A stretch of DNA of 64,000 bases from Nocardia kruczakiae NBRC 101016 (GTDB lineage: Bacteria > Actinomycetota > Actinomycetes > Mycobacteriales > Mycobacteriaceae), in the NCBI RefSeq assembly GCF_001612965.1, contig NZ_BDBL01000034.1:1-64000 (forward strand). Direction: 5' to 3'. Shown piece after piece: positions 32,775 through 42,076 of this stretch (positions are counted from its first letter, which is position 1; the number at the start of each line of letters is the position of its first letter). Below the pieces are notes generated by a model. That model saw only the letters and a list, made by a program, of their open reading frames with translations, was not told the origin of the DNA and did no database searches. A program made the translations under genes and the position numbers.

Positions 32775-34697
32775 TCAGATGATCCAGGTGGTGGGGTTGG
32801 CGACCGGCACCTGCCAGCGGCCCTGTTCACGTTCGGCGGCCAGATGGGCACGCCGCTGCGCGGTGGCGGCCTCGTCCACCTCGCCGTCGGTGATCACGAC
32901 TCCGTAAGCGGCGACAGCGAATTCGGCGCTCACCAGCCCTTTGCGGACATCGGCGGCGACCCGCGCCGTGTCGCGTGCGAGCGGATCGCCCCAGCCGCCG
33001 CCACCGCCGATGACGAAGCGGATCGCATCGCCGGCTTTCACCAGCAGATTGGAGAACTTGCCGGACGTGTAGCGGGCGCCGCGGCCGAATTCGCCGCTGT
33101 TCGGGTCGGGGCGGCCGTCCTCGTCGAACATGCCGAACAGCGGTTCGGCGCCGCGCAGATCGAGCGGATCGCCGTGCGTGCCGAGATCGAAGTTCGTGAT
33201 GTACCAGCCGTAGGCCGAGGTCCCCGCGCCGCCGCCCTTCGAACCGGGCGCACCGCGGCGCAACCGGTCGGCGACGACCGTGACCAAGGTGTCGGATTCG
33301 GCGAAGACCGAATAGACCGAACCCAGGCCGCCGCGGAACTGTCCGGCACCGGCGGTGTCGATGACGATCTCGTGTTGAACCACGACCAGCGGGCTCTCGA
33401 TCTCGACGTGTTCCTGCACCGAGGTGCGGCAGTTGCCGATCGGGACGACGCAGAACGAGACGCCGTCCTCCTTCCAGGTGCCGCCCCAGCCGCCACCCGC
33501 GAGACCGTAAGCGCCCCAAGGGGTTCCCTCGTGGCCCGGCCGGCTGTCTATTCCGCTGAAGCCGACGTAGAGCGCCGTGCCGGTATCGGGTGCGAACGAT
33601 TCCTCCACCGCCTGGCTCAGCGCCTGCGACACCACGTTGATGGCGCGCGGGCCGATGTCGGCGTGGCTCGAGCAGCTCGACGGCGGCAGCACCTGCACCA
33701 CACTGCCCGCCGGCAGCAGCACGTCGATGGGGCGCAGGGTTCCGCTGTTGACCGGCGTCGACGGATCGACCATCAGCTTGACCGCCTCGATGCAGCGCCC
33801 GGCCTCACACCATGCCGTGCCGCAGTTCCCGAGAGGCTGGCGGCCGGATCCGGAGAAGTCGATTTCCATGGAGTCGCCGCGCACCCGCACGGTGACGTTG
33901 ACCGGGATCGGCTCGTCGGTGACGCCGTCCTCGTCGAGGAAGTCCTCGGCGGTGTAGTCGCCGTCCGGGATGCTCGCGATGCCGCGCCGCATACTCGCCT
34001 CGGTGGCGTCGATCGCGTACCGTCCGGCGGCGCGCACCTGATCCAGCCCGCCGCGGGTGATCAGCTCCTGCAATTGGCGTTCGCCCACGACCAGGCAGCC
34101 GTGGAGTGCGCGCAGGTCACCGAGGACCAGTTGCGGGACGCGGTTGTTCTCCAGCAGGAAGTTGAAGGTCGGGCGCACCGGTACGTCGCCCGCGTAGAGC
34201 AGCGTCGGCGGCAGCTTCAACTGCTCCTCGAAATGGGTTTGGGCGCCGTTGGAGAAGCCGCCCGGGATCGGGCCGCCGAGGTCCACGAGATGTGAGGTCG
34301 ACTGCAGCAGGAATTCGACGCGGCCGTCGACGAAGACGGGACGGAACAGATTCACATCGGCCTGATGCAGCGAACCGCGCCACGGGTCGTTGGTGAAGAT
34401 GACGTCGCCGGGCCGCATGGTGTCGATATCCCAGTCGTCCATCACGAAATTCGCGATGTGCGGGGCGATGAAGGCGTGCTGCATACAGCCCTCCCACAGC
34501 GCGGCGGCCTCCCAGCCCTCGTCGGTGCGCATGTGGATGACGACCGTGCAGTCGAGGATGTCGCGGCACACCGGCGAGAACGCGCTGCGCATCAGCGAAT
34601 CCAGCATTTCGCGGGCGACCTCGGTGAGCCCGTAGCGCAGGATGTCGAGTTCGACGTCCACGGCGGGACCGGTGGTTTCGGGGGTGGTGATGGTCAT
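32775..34697 (-). CDS. Hydantoinase B/oxoprolinase-family protein 1 (carboxylase alpha-subunit like)
   Basis: The 640-residue protein has the HyuB family layout: REMLDSLMRSAFSPVCRDILD at the N-terminus, GDVIFTNDPWRGSLHQADVN, HLVDLGGPIPGGFSNGAQTH, a central SSHADIGPRAINVVSQAL, and a C-terminal VIGGGGGWGDPLARD. HyuB partners with HyuA in N-methylhydantoinases, 5-oxoprolinases and the acetone/acetophenone carboxylases. Here it follows hyuA1 by 10 bases and is followed by a zinc-ribbon gene, an arrangement closer to carboxylases. The substrate cannot be read from the sequence. Confidence 0.9.
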   Translation of the reverse strand: MTITTPETTGPAVDVELDILRYGLTEVAREMLDSLMRSAFSPVCRDILDCTVVIHMRTDEGWEAAALWEGCMQHAFIAPHIANFVMDDWDIDTMRPGDVIFTNDPWRGSLHQADVNLFRPVFVDGRVEFLLQSTSHLVDLGGPIPGGFSNGAQTHFEEQLKLPPTLLYAGDVPVRPTFNFLLENNRVPQLVLGDLRALHGCLVVGERQLQELITRGGLDQVRAAGRYAIDATEASMRRGIASIPDGDYTAEDFLDEDGVTDEPIPVNVTVRVRGDSMEIDFSGSGRQPLGNCGTAWCEAGRCIEAVKLMVDPSTPVNSGTLRPIDVLLPAGSVVQVLPPSSCSSHADIGPRAINVVSQALSQAVEESFAPDTGTALYVGFSGIDSRPGHEGTPWGAYGLAGGGWGGTWKEDGVSFCVVPIGNCRTSVQEHVEIESPLVVVQHEIVIDTAGAGQFRGGLGSVYSVFAESDTLVTVVADRLRRGAPGSKGGGAGTSAYGWYITNFDLGTHGDPLDLRGAEPLFGMFDEDGRPDPNSGEFGRGARYTSGKFSNLLVKAGDAIRFVIGGGGGWGDPLARDTARVAADVRKGLVSAEFAVAAYGVVITDGEVDEAATAQRRAHLAAEREQGRWQVPVANPTTWII

Positions 34698-34707
34698 GGA
34701 TCGTTCC

Positions 34708-36774
34708 TCAGCTCTGCGGCTCGATGATCAGATTCAGGTCGTCGTCCAGGGACGCGGTCCGCCCGGGTAGCACCAGCGTCGTCGCGTACTTCTCGGCGAT
34801 GAGTGCGGGACCGTGCACCTGCTCGCCGCGTCCGAGGCGTTCGCGGACATGGATGGGGACCTCGACGGGTTCGGTGGTGCCGGGCACGGTGAGCTGCGCT
34901 GTGCGCAGGAAGGATTCGCCGTCCTCGGGTACGGCCTGCGGCTTGCGGTTCTCGCGGGCGATGATCGCGGTCACCTCGACCGTGGACACCACGACCGGGA
35001 TCTCGGTCGCCGCGAAACCGTAGGATTCGCGGTAGAACTCGTGGAACGCGGGGATGAGCGCGGCCGCGGCCTCGGCGGTGAGCGTCGCGGCGGGGATGGG
35101 CATCCGGTTGTCCCAGGTCTGGCCCCGGTACATGGCGAAGACCGCGCGCTCGAAGCGGATCCGTTCGACATCGGCGCCCTGGTTCTTCAGCTCGTCGCGA
35201 ATGCGATCCTGCAGCGCGGTGAACGCGGCCTCGATCGTGTCGGCGTTCGCCGGCTCCAGCGGCGTCATGATCGACTGGGCGCGGGTGACCATCAGATCGC
35301 TGCGCAGCAGCCCCAAGGCGGAGAACTGGCCGGGGCTGGTCGGAATGATCACCTTGTCGAGACCGAGAATCTGCCCGACGCGGTCGGCGAGCATCGGCCC
35401 GGCCGAACCCGAGGGCTGCAACGCGAACTCCCGCACGTCGAGCCCGCGATAGACCGATATCGTGCGTACCTTCGCGGCGATGTCCTGGCACGCGACTTCG
35501 TATGCGGCAGAGGCCAGTTCGACGGCTGACATGTTCCACTGCGCGCCGGTGCGCGCCAGTGCCGCCAGGGAGGCGTCGACGTCGAGGCTGATCGCGCCGC
35601 CTGCGAACAGGTCCGGCTGCAGTATCCCGAGCGCGGCGCAGGCGTCGGTGAGGGCGGGTTCGGTGCCGCCGCGCCGGTAGCACACCGGTCCCGGATTCGA
35701 TCCGGCCGAAGCCGGTCCCACCGCGACGTTGCCCAGTGCGTTGGGCCGGATCAGGCTGCCCGCGCCCGAGCCGATGCTCTCCACATCCACCAGCGGCATG
35801 GTCAGCGTCAGCCCGGTTTCCAAGGTCCAGGTGTCGGTGAGCGGGGTTTTGCCCCGGCGGATCGCGGCCACATCGGTACTGGTGCCGCCCACGTCGATGG
35901 TGAGCAGATTCGGTGCGCTGCCCTCGTTCGCCAGTTTCACGCTGCCGCTGACACCACCGACGGGGCCCGAAACCAGTTGGAACACCGGCGCTTTCCCGGC
36001 GTCGGCGAAGGTGGCGACACCGCCGTTCATCATCATGATCCACAACGTGCCCCGATAGTCGCGCTCGGCCAGGCGGTTCATCAGGCGGTTCAGGTAGCCG
36101 ACGACGGCGGGCCCGACGTAGGCGTCCAGGGCCACGGTGGTGGTGCGCTCGTGCTCCTTGGTGACCGGATACAGCGCGGAGGTCTGGATATAGGCGTCCG
36201 GCATTTCCTCGGCGACGATTTCGGCGGCGCGGCGCTCGTGCTCGGGATTGATATAGGAGTTGAGCAGACAGACGGCCACCGACTCGGTGCCCCGCCCGGC
36301 CAGTTCGCGCGCGGCCGCGCGGACCTCGTCCTCGTCGAGTGGCAGCAGCACCGAGCCGTCATGGCGCAGGCGTTCGCCGATCCCGTAACGGGATTCGCGT
36401 GCGACGATCGGCCGCTCCTGATGCGGGCGCACCCAGGTGGGGTCGTAGAAGCGATCGCCGAATTCGCGGTGCATGCGGCCGATGTCGAGCAGATCCTTGT
36501 GCCCGCGGGTCGAGATCAGCCCGGTCGGCGCGCCGGTACGGCTGAGCAGGGCGTTGATGCCGACCGTGTGGCCGTGCACGATTTCCGCGATCTCGGGAAT
36601 CCCGAGGTCGATGGCCGCGATACTGTCCAGCACCCCGACCTCCTGCTCCGGCGTGGACAAGACCTTGCCGTCGCGGATCTCCCCGGTGCTCTGATTGAGG
36701 CCGATGATGTCGGTGAATGTGCCACCGACATCGATGCCGACGATCCAGTCGGCCGCTTGCTCAGTTTCCGTCAT
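34708..36774 (-). CDS. Hydantoinase A/oxoprolinase-family protein 1 (ATPase subunit)
   Basis: The 688-residue protein has the actin-like ATPase signature of HyuA: GIDVGGTFTDIIGL at the N-terminus, a second phosphate motif TIDVGGTSTDVAAIRRG near residue 290, GAGSLIRPNALGNVAVGP, and the C-terminal domain with RGQTWDNRMPIP. HyuA uses ATP to activate the substrate (or bicarbonate in carboxylases). It is the first gene of the minus-strand operon hyuA1-hyuB1-zinc ribbon-SDR-ALDH and lies about 150 bases downstream of the LuxR-type regulator on the same strand. Confidence 0.92.
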   Translation of the reverse strand: MTETEQAADWIVGIDVGGTFTDIIGLNQSTGEIRDGKVLSTPEQEVGVLDSIAAIDLGIPEIAEIVHGHTVGINALLSRTGAPTGLISTRGHKDLLDIGRMHREFGDRFYDPTWVRPHQERPIVARESRYGIGERLRHDGSVLLPLDEDEVRAAARELAGRGTESVAVCLLNSYINPEHERRAAEIVAEEMPDAYIQTSALYPVTKEHERTTTVALDAYVGPAVVGYLNRLMNRLAERDYRGTLWIMMMNGGVATFADAGKAPVFQLVSGPVGGVSGSVKLANEGSAPNLLTIDVGGTSTDVAAIRRGKTPLTDTWTLETGLTLTMPLVDVESIGSGAGSLIRPNALGNVAVGPASAGSNPGPVCYRRGGTEPALTDACAALGILQPDLFAGGAISLDVDASLAALARTGAQWNMSAVELASAAYEVACQDIAAKVRTISVYRGLDVREFALQPSGSAGPMLADRVGQILGLDKVIIPTSPGQFSALGLLRSDLMVTRAQSIMTPLEPANADTIEAAFTALQDRIRDELKNQGADVERIRFERAVFAMYRGQTWDNRMPIPAATLTAEAAAALIPAFHEFYRESYGFAATEIPVVVSTVEVTAIIARENRKPQAVPEDGESFLRTAQLTVPGTTEPVEVPIHVRERLGRGEQVHGPALIAEKYATTLVLPGRTASLDDDLNLIIEPQS

Positions 36775-36922
36775 ACCTGCGCCTCCAGTGCCATGTGCTG
36801 CAGCGGCTCCGTGCAGGACGCCGCTTTTGTGGTGCAGCTCACTGTCTCGTGAAGTGCTGTCGACAACATCCGGCGCAGGTAAGGGATTCGTACGACCTTC
36901 GGTTCAACCGGTCGCCGGCGGG

Positions 36923-38029
36923 TCAGCCGCGCGCGGTCGAACCAGTCGTCGCGGAGCTGCGCAGCCAGATCGAGACGGCTTCGGCTCGGTTGGCGGCGCC
37001 CAGTTTGCGCAGGATGCGAGTGATGTGGGTTTTCACCGTGCCCTCGGAGATGGTGAGCCGGCGGGCGATCTTGCCGTTCGAGTCACCGGCCGCCATCAGC
37101 CGCACGATCTGCGCCTCCCGGCGGGTCAGAACCGAATCGTCGTCGCGGCTCGCCGCGACGGATTCGACCACCGCCGGGGCCGGGTCGCGCCATCCGGTCA
37201 GACCGTCGATCCGCGTGCGGATCGCCGAGAGTCCCTCCAGCACAGTGACTCTCGCCAGGTGCTGACTCAGCCCGTCGGCGAAGGCCGACAACACCATCCG
37301 GTCGACCTCGCCGAGCATCCGCCGCTGGTGATAGCAGTCGCCGTGCACCAGCCCGACCACCTCGCCGTCGACCAGCAGCGGCGCGATTCCGTACGACGAC
37401 GATTTGGTGATCTGCGCGAGGGGGCGGTTGACCCGGGGGTTGTCCTGGACCTCGGCGACGAGGACGGGACGCGCATCGACCACCGGGTCGTTCTCCACCA
37501 GGCCGCGATCCAGCACGGGTGGGTTCTCCCGGCCTACCGCGACAATCTCCTCGGCCCAGCGCTGATCGCGCACGACGCACATCGTGTGCAGCCGCCACGT
37601 TCCGTCGACGGTGGACACCAGCGCGCGATCGAATCCGAGACTGCATGCCGCTTCCGGAGCGCGAGCCAGTAGAGCGTCGACCGACCGGGCCGTGCCGACC
37701 CGCGCGAGCGCGGTGCGCACGCCCGCGAGGGCGCGAGTCCGGTCGGCGAGTCGCAGCTGCGCGTGCATCGCCTCCGCCTCGCGGATCCGCCCGAGCAGCC
37801 CGATCAGGTCGGTGAGACGATCCGGCGCGATGGCGTCGCCGGCTTCTCGCAGCGCCTCGGTGGTCACCAGATCCCACAGATCGTTCAAGGCGGAGGAGCC
37901 GGGTGGTCGTCCCGCTTCCAGTGGCGCGTCGAACGGTTCGCGATCGAGCACCTCGCTTGCCGCGCACGCGATCTCGGTCACCGTCGCCGTCAACTCGGCG
38001 GAACCCCAGTGAATCGATGAACTGCCCAT
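36923..38029 (-). CDS. GAF-LuxR transcriptional regulator
   Basis: The 368-residue protein has a helical N-terminus (about 1-110), a GAF-like sensor domain (about 125-290: ACSLGFDRALVSTVDGTWRL, GIAPLLVDGEVVGLVHGDCY) and a C-terminal LuxR/NarL helix-turn-helix (about 300-360: LTRREAQIVRLMAAGDSNGK, TISEGTVKTHITRILRKLGA). It is an obvious local regulator, encoded upstream of hyuA1 and close to the second carboxylase operon. GAF domains bind small aromatic or other ligands. An exact ATATAATATAT palindrome lies 31 bases upstream of its start. Confidence 0.88.
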   Translation of the reverse strand: MGSSSIHWGSAELTATVTEIACAASEVLDREPFDAPLEAGRPPGSSALNDLWDLVTTEALREAGDAIAPDRLTDLIGLLGRIREAEAMHAQLRLADRTRALAGVRTALARVGTARSVDALLARAPEAACSLGFDRALVSTVDGTWRLHTMCVVRDQRWAEEIVAVGRENPPVLDRGLVENDPVVDARPVLVAEVQDNPRVNRPLAQITKSSSYGIAPLLVDGEVVGLVHGDCYHQRRMLGEVDRMVLSAFADGLSQHLARVTVLEGLSAIRTRIDGLTGWRDPAPAVVESVAASRDDDSVLTRREAQIVRLMAAGDSNGKIARRLTISEGTVKTHITRILRKLGAANRAEAVSIWLRSSATTGSTARG

Positions 38030-38059
38030 ATGTGAACTCCCGTGATCTACCTCACTTCA

Positions 38060-38070
38060 ATATAATATAT
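38060..38070. promoter_or_regulatory. ATATAATATAT palindrome, site T1
   Basis: The exact 11-mer ATATA-A-TATAT is a perfect inverted repeat around one base. It lies 31 bases upstream of the GAF-LuxR gene and about 57 bases upstream of the divergent DUF3052 gene. Three other exact copies lie at 50147, 54092 and 55348. Confidence 0.65.
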
Positions 38071-38126
38071 CCAATAGTTTCGGTGGAAAGGATTGTGCCC
38101 GGTCGAGCGGTACGTATCGTGTGCGC

Positions 38127-38531
38127 ATGGCGGCATCCCCGGGCGCAGCGCTGGCCCGCAAACTCGGCATCCGGCCCGGCGCCCGCGTGCTCCTGGCCGA
38201 CGCGCCGCGGGGATTCGCGCTCGAACCCCTCCCGCCGCAGGTGGCGGTGCATCGGCGCGCGGGCCACGAACCCTACGACGTGGTCGTCGGGTTCTGTCCC
38301 GACTACGCGTCCCTGAATCGCCGATTCGGCACCTGGCGCACGCGGCTCGCGCCGGCGGGTGGACTATGGATCGCCTGGCCCAAGAAATCCAGTGGGGTCG
38401 TCACCGACCTCGGCGATGCCGTCGTCCGCGAATTCGGGTTGGCCGCCGGGCTCGTCGACAACAAGGTCTGCGCCATCGACGACACCTGGTCCGGTCTGCG
38501 TTTCGTCCTCCGGCTGGCCGACCGGGGGTGA
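38127..38531 (+). CDS. DUF3052 family protein
   Basis: The 134-residue protein (ATG at 38127; a GTG two codons upstream is possible) has the DUF3052 layout: LARKLGIRPGARVLLADAPR, YDVVVGFCPDYASLNRRF, GGLWIAWPKKSSGVVTDLGD and LVDNKVCAIDDTWSGLRFVL. Members are common in actinobacteria and have no established function; the glycine-rich N-terminal part resembles a degenerate nucleotide-binding fold. It is divergent from the GAF-LuxR gene and shares its AT-rich promoter region. Confidence 0.82.
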   Translation: MAASPGAALARKLGIRPGARVLLADAPRGFALEPLPPQVAVHRRAGHEPYDVVVGFCPDYASLNRRFGTWRTRLAPAGGLWIAWPKKSSGVVTDLGDAVVREFGLAAGLVDNKVCAIDDTWSGLRFVLRLADRG

Positions 38532-38769
38532 GTGCCGGGGGCGGACACCGAATCCATATGGCGTCGACGCTCGTTGTGCCGAAGTGTGGTCGAGGATCAG
38601 TCACTTTCCGACCGTCCTATGACGCTGCCGCTGTGGATATAGGACGCCGGCGATCGCTTCCAGTGGATGTCAAACGATGTGGGACGAATTGCGTTGTCCC
38701 GCAACAAATGTGGCGGCTCGCCACAACCGTATACCCCTCGGCGTCCAGTTCGGGGAGCGTACGTTCTTG

Positions 38770-39303
38770 TCAATTTGTCGGATTGCGCTCGGTGTGCGGG
38801 TTCGGCGTGGGTTGTGCGAGTTCTATCCAGTAGCGTCGCGCGGGTCCGTACTGAGTGTCGCGAACCTGTTCGAAGATGCCGCCGACGCGCTCGATCGTTT
38901 TCGCCGATGCGACGTTGTCCGTGGCGCATACGACCAGCACGCGCTCGAGGCCGAGTGCTCGTGCCTGGTGGAGCATCCTGACCAACGCCCAGGTGGCAAG
39001 CCCGCGCCGTCGAGCTGTCGGTCGAACGCCGAAGCCGATGTGCCCGGCCCAGCCCACGTAGTCGTCGAAGCTGTGCCGCAATGCGATCCCGCCGAGTACG
39101 CGGTCGTCTTCCACGATCCACCGGTATGTCGTCTGTGCGTCGCTTGTCAGTCGTCGCACCCACGTTGTGAAGCCGGGTTGCGAGTCGACTTCGTCGGCGG
39201 GCGTCAACCCGAACCCGTCTTCGTGGACGCCGGGGCCCCACTCGGTACGCGCGTCGAGCCAGGCGCGGTGAAGGTGTGTGCTCGGCGCGATCAACTCGGG
39301 CAT
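38770..39303 (-). CDS. GNAT-family N-acetyltransferase
   Basis: The 177-residue protein has the GNAT acetyl-CoA site GVRPTARRRGLATWALVRML, preceded by VGWAGHIGFGV and followed by LGLERVLVVCATDNVASAKT, as in RimJ/RimL-like enzymes. Substrate unknown. The gene is convergent with DUF3052 and not obviously connected to the surrounding catabolic genes. Confidence 0.85.
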   Translation of the reverse strand: MPELIAPSTHLHRAWLDARTEWGPGVHEDGFGLTPADEVDSQPGFTTWVRRLTSDAQTTYRWIVEDDRVLGGIALRHSFDDYVGWAGHIGFGVRPTARRRGLATWALVRMLHQARALGLERVLVVCATDNVASAKTIERVGGIFEQVRDTQYGPARRYWIELAQPTPNPHTERNPTN

Positions 39304-39801
39304 GTGCTGACTCTATCGAGCAGCTGGTCAGGCGGGGCGGCCTCGCCGCTGGCAGTCAGGAACGGCACCGGTAGTGCCTCCTGCCGCAATCGACATCGCC
39401 CCGGCGCGGATGGAACAGGCCGCGATCGGCGATAGCAGGTACGGCCTCGCATATCGGCCGCGCACGTACGACCAGATCACCGGATATTTCACCGATCCCG
39501 AGCCGAACCACCTGGCATCGTCGGTCCACACCGGTGGATGCGGACCCGAGCGCGGGCCTCGGGCGGATCACCGACGAGGACCTCTGCTGCTACGTGGCCG
39601 TCGGCTGGAAACGGTGACCGATGGTTGTCCACGGATTCACCAGTGATGGGTGAGGCACGTGTTGCGAGGCATCGCGCCCCATCTTCGTTTCCCGGATTCA
39701 TACCGGCGGTTTGCGGATAGTGACGCCGGTCTCACCTGCCATAGCGTCGGCGTACCGGCGCAAGAGTGCCGGTCACCGACTCGACAGTGGAGTTGAACGG
39801 A
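39304..39801. other. Gap upstream of the second carboxylase operon, with a possible gene remnant
   Basis: A short frame around 39374-39520 reads AIGDSRYGLAYRPRTYDQIT then GYFTDPE. This weakly recalls the RTxxQIxGFF segment of actinobacterial SAM-dependent methyltransferases (DUF574), but it stops making sense after that. I treat it as a possible decayed fragment only. The promoter of the second carboxylase-like operon should also lie here; I see no ATATAATATAT site. Confidence 0.3.
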
Positions 39802-40014
39802 ATGAGCCAGAACCGGGACGACCAGGCGCCGCGCCTGGAGCGGGAGCTTGTGGACGGGGCGTGCGCCCACTGTGGCGGGGAGTTGCGGCGTTATCCCGTC
39901 AATTCGGAGGGCGGCTGGTTCGACGTGGTCAAGTGCCAGAACTGCCTGCGTTCCGTCAGCCGGGTCCGGGGACCGCGACTCGGCCCGATCCAGCTTCTGT
40001 CCGACCAACTGTAG
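39802..40014 (+). CDS. Small zinc-ribbon protein, putative subunit of the HyuA/HyuB enzyme 2
   Basis: The ATG at 39802 gives 70 residues with CxxC pairs GACAHCGG and KCQNCL. It is homologous to the small protein at 32503: both have VDGxCxxCG, RYPV, VVKCQxC and VS-x2-R. It lies 16 bases before hyuA2, so it is the first gene of this operon, whereas its paralog is third in operon 1. Role inferred as a zinc-binding small subunit, by analogy with the gamma subunit of acetone carboxylase. Confidence 0.7.
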   Translation: MSQNRDDQAPRLERELVDGACAHCGGELRRYPVNSEGGWFDVVKCQNCLRSVSRVRGPRLGPIQLLSDQL

Positions 40015-40030
40015 TGAAAAGGGATCAACG

Positions 40031-42076
40031 ATGATCGCAGTCGATGTGGGTGGCACGTTCACCGACGTAGTCGCCTTGCGCGACGGGCACATTCACACCG
40101 CGAAGGTGTCGACGGACTATGCCGATGTGACCAAGCCGGTGCTGCAGGGGGCGGCGCTGCTCGGTGTGGAGAATTCCGCGGTGTTCAACCACGCCAGTAC
40201 GCACGGCCTGAACGCCGTGATCACCCGGCAGCTGCCGAAGATCGGATTTCTGGCGACCGAGGGCCACCGCGACATCCTCGACATGGGCCGGGTGTGGCGG
40301 CCGGCGGAGGCCATTCTCGATCCGCGCTGGCGGCGCAGTTTCGGCGATGCCGCGCGTCCACTGATCCCGCGGTATCTGCGCCGCGGAATTCGCGAACGCA
40401 TCACCGCCGACGGCGGCGTGCTGTTCGAACTCGACGAGAATCAGGCCCGCGCCGAACTCGAGGTGCTGCGCAAGTGCGATGTCGCGGGAGTGGCGATCTG
40501 CCTGATCAACGCCTACGTCAACCCGGCGCACGAGCTGCGGCTGCGTGAGTTGGTGCGGGAGGTGCTCGGCGACGTGCCGTGCTCGGTATCGAGCGAAGTA
40601 TCCCCGCTGGCGAAGGAATACGCTCGCGCCTCGACCACCGTGGTCGACGCCTTGATGAAACTCATCTACGCCGACTACACCGCGAAACTCGAAAAGGGTT
40701 TGGCGGAACTGGGTTTCACCGGACAATTGAATTTCGCCGACTGCGCCGCGACCCTGGTGCCCTCGCAGCGGGCGATGGAACATCCGTTCCGTATCGTCTT
40801 CTCCGGCCCGGCCGCCGGCACCGTCGCCAGCGCCCATTTCGGGGCACTGATCGGTGAATCGCAGTTGCTGTGCGCCGATGTGGGCGGCACCTCCTGCGAC
40901 ATCAGCGTGGTCACCGGCGGTGAGCCGTATGTGAACACGACGTTCGAACTCGAACACGATCTGGTGGTCAACGCACTCGCCAACGACGTCACCGCGATCG
41001 GTGCGGGCGGCGGCAGCCTGGTGAGCATCGGCCAGACCGGCGCGATCCAGGTCGGCCCGGGCAGCGCCGGTTCTACGCCGGGCCCGGCCTGCTACGGCCG
41101 CGGCGGCACGCAGCCGACCACCACCGACACCTGCCTGCTGATCGGCATCATCGACAGCGAAACCTTCGCCGGTGGTCAGGTGAGCCTGGATCCGGAGTTG
41201 TCGCGACAGGCGTTCGAGCGCCTGGACTCGGAATTCACACTGGCCCAACGGGTTCGCTACGCCTACGAGATGGCGGTGCACAACATCGCCGAGGGCGTGT
41301 TCAACGTCGCGATCAAGAACGGTGTGGACCCGCGCGATTACAGCCTGGTCGCCTACGGTGCCGCCGGTCCGATGCTGCTGCCCGCGGCGATGGATGCCGT
41401 GCACTGCAAACAGGTGATCGTGCCGCCGAATCCGGGCCTGTTCTCGGCACTGGGCCTGCTGTCGGCGGATCAGGTGTTCACCGTGAACCGCAGCGCGTAC
41501 ACGGTTCTCACGCCCGAGGTGGCGCCACGGATCGACGCCCTGTTCACGGAGATGGAGGCGCAGCTGCGTGAGCGGCTCGAACACGACGCGCCGGTGAGTT
41601 TCGAGCGCAGTTTCGACGGTCATCTGGTCGGTCAGAGCTGGGACACCCCGTTCGTGCCGGTGCCGGGCGGCGCCATCGACGAGGCGGCCGTCGCGACCAT
41701 GATCGCCTCCTTCCACGACACCTACCAGGAGCGTTCCCGCAACCGCTTCGACATGGTGCCGGTGGAGGGAGTGACCTTCCGGGTCCGCGCGGTCCTGGAC
41801 ACCCCGAAGGTGAACTACCCGCCGATACCTGAACGTGGCCCCGACGAACCGTTGATTCCGGCACGGGTCGTCACGCTGCGTTATCTCGGTGATCTCGATA
41901 CCGACGACCTCGAATCCGGGCAGCAGGCCGCGGTCTACGACCGCGACGCGCTGCGTGCCGGCGATGAGCTGGACGGCCCGATCATCGTCAACGAGGGATT
42001 GTCCACCACCCACGTCGGCGCCGGTCAGCGCATGACCGTCGGCCGCTACGGCGAACTCGTCATCCGAAGGAAGTGA
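40031..42076 (+). CDS. Hydantoinase A/oxoprolinase-family protein 2 (ATPase subunit)
   Basis: The ATG at 40031 with AAGGGA upstream gives 681 residues. Actin-like ATPase motifs are MIAVDVGGTFTDVVALRDG and LLCADVGGTSCDISVVTGG, followed by AIGAGGGSLVSIGQTGAIQV and YGAAGPMLLPAAMDA. It is collinear with HyuA1 but clearly diverged (for example TSCD instead of TSTD in the second motif), so the two enzymes probably have different substrates. Its stop overlaps the start of hyuB2 by 4 bases. Confidence 0.92.
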   Translation: MIAVDVGGTFTDVVALRDGHIHTAKVSTDYADVTKPVLQGAALLGVENSAVFNHASTHGLNAVITRQLPKIGFLATEGHRDILDMGRVWRPAEAILDPRWRRSFGDAARPLIPRYLRRGIRERITADGGVLFELDENQARAELEVLRKCDVAGVAICLINAYVNPAHELRLRELVREVLGDVPCSVSSEVSPLAKEYARASTTVVDALMKLIYADYTAKLEKGLAELGFTGQLNFADCAATLVPSQRAMEHPFRIVFSGPAAGTVASAHFGALIGESQLLCADVGGTSCDISVVTGGEPYVNTTFELEHDLVVNALANDVTAIGAGGGSLVSIGQTGAIQVGPGSAGSTPGPACYGRGGTQPTTTDTCLLIGIIDSETFAGGQVSLDPELSRQAFERLDSEFTLAQRVRYAYEMAVHNIAEGVFNVAIKNGVDPRDYSLVAYGAAGPMLLPAAMDAVHCKQVIVPPNPGLFSALGLLSADQVFTVNRSAYTVLTPEVAPRIDALFTEMEAQLRERLEHDAPVSFERSFDGHLVGQSWDTPFVPVPGGAIDEAAVATMIASFHDTYQERSRNRFDMVPVEGVTFRVRAVLDTPKVNYPPIPERGPDEPLIPARVVTLRYLGDLDTDDLESGQQAAVYDRDALRAGDELDGPIIVNEGLSTTHVGAGQRMTVGRYGELVIRRK

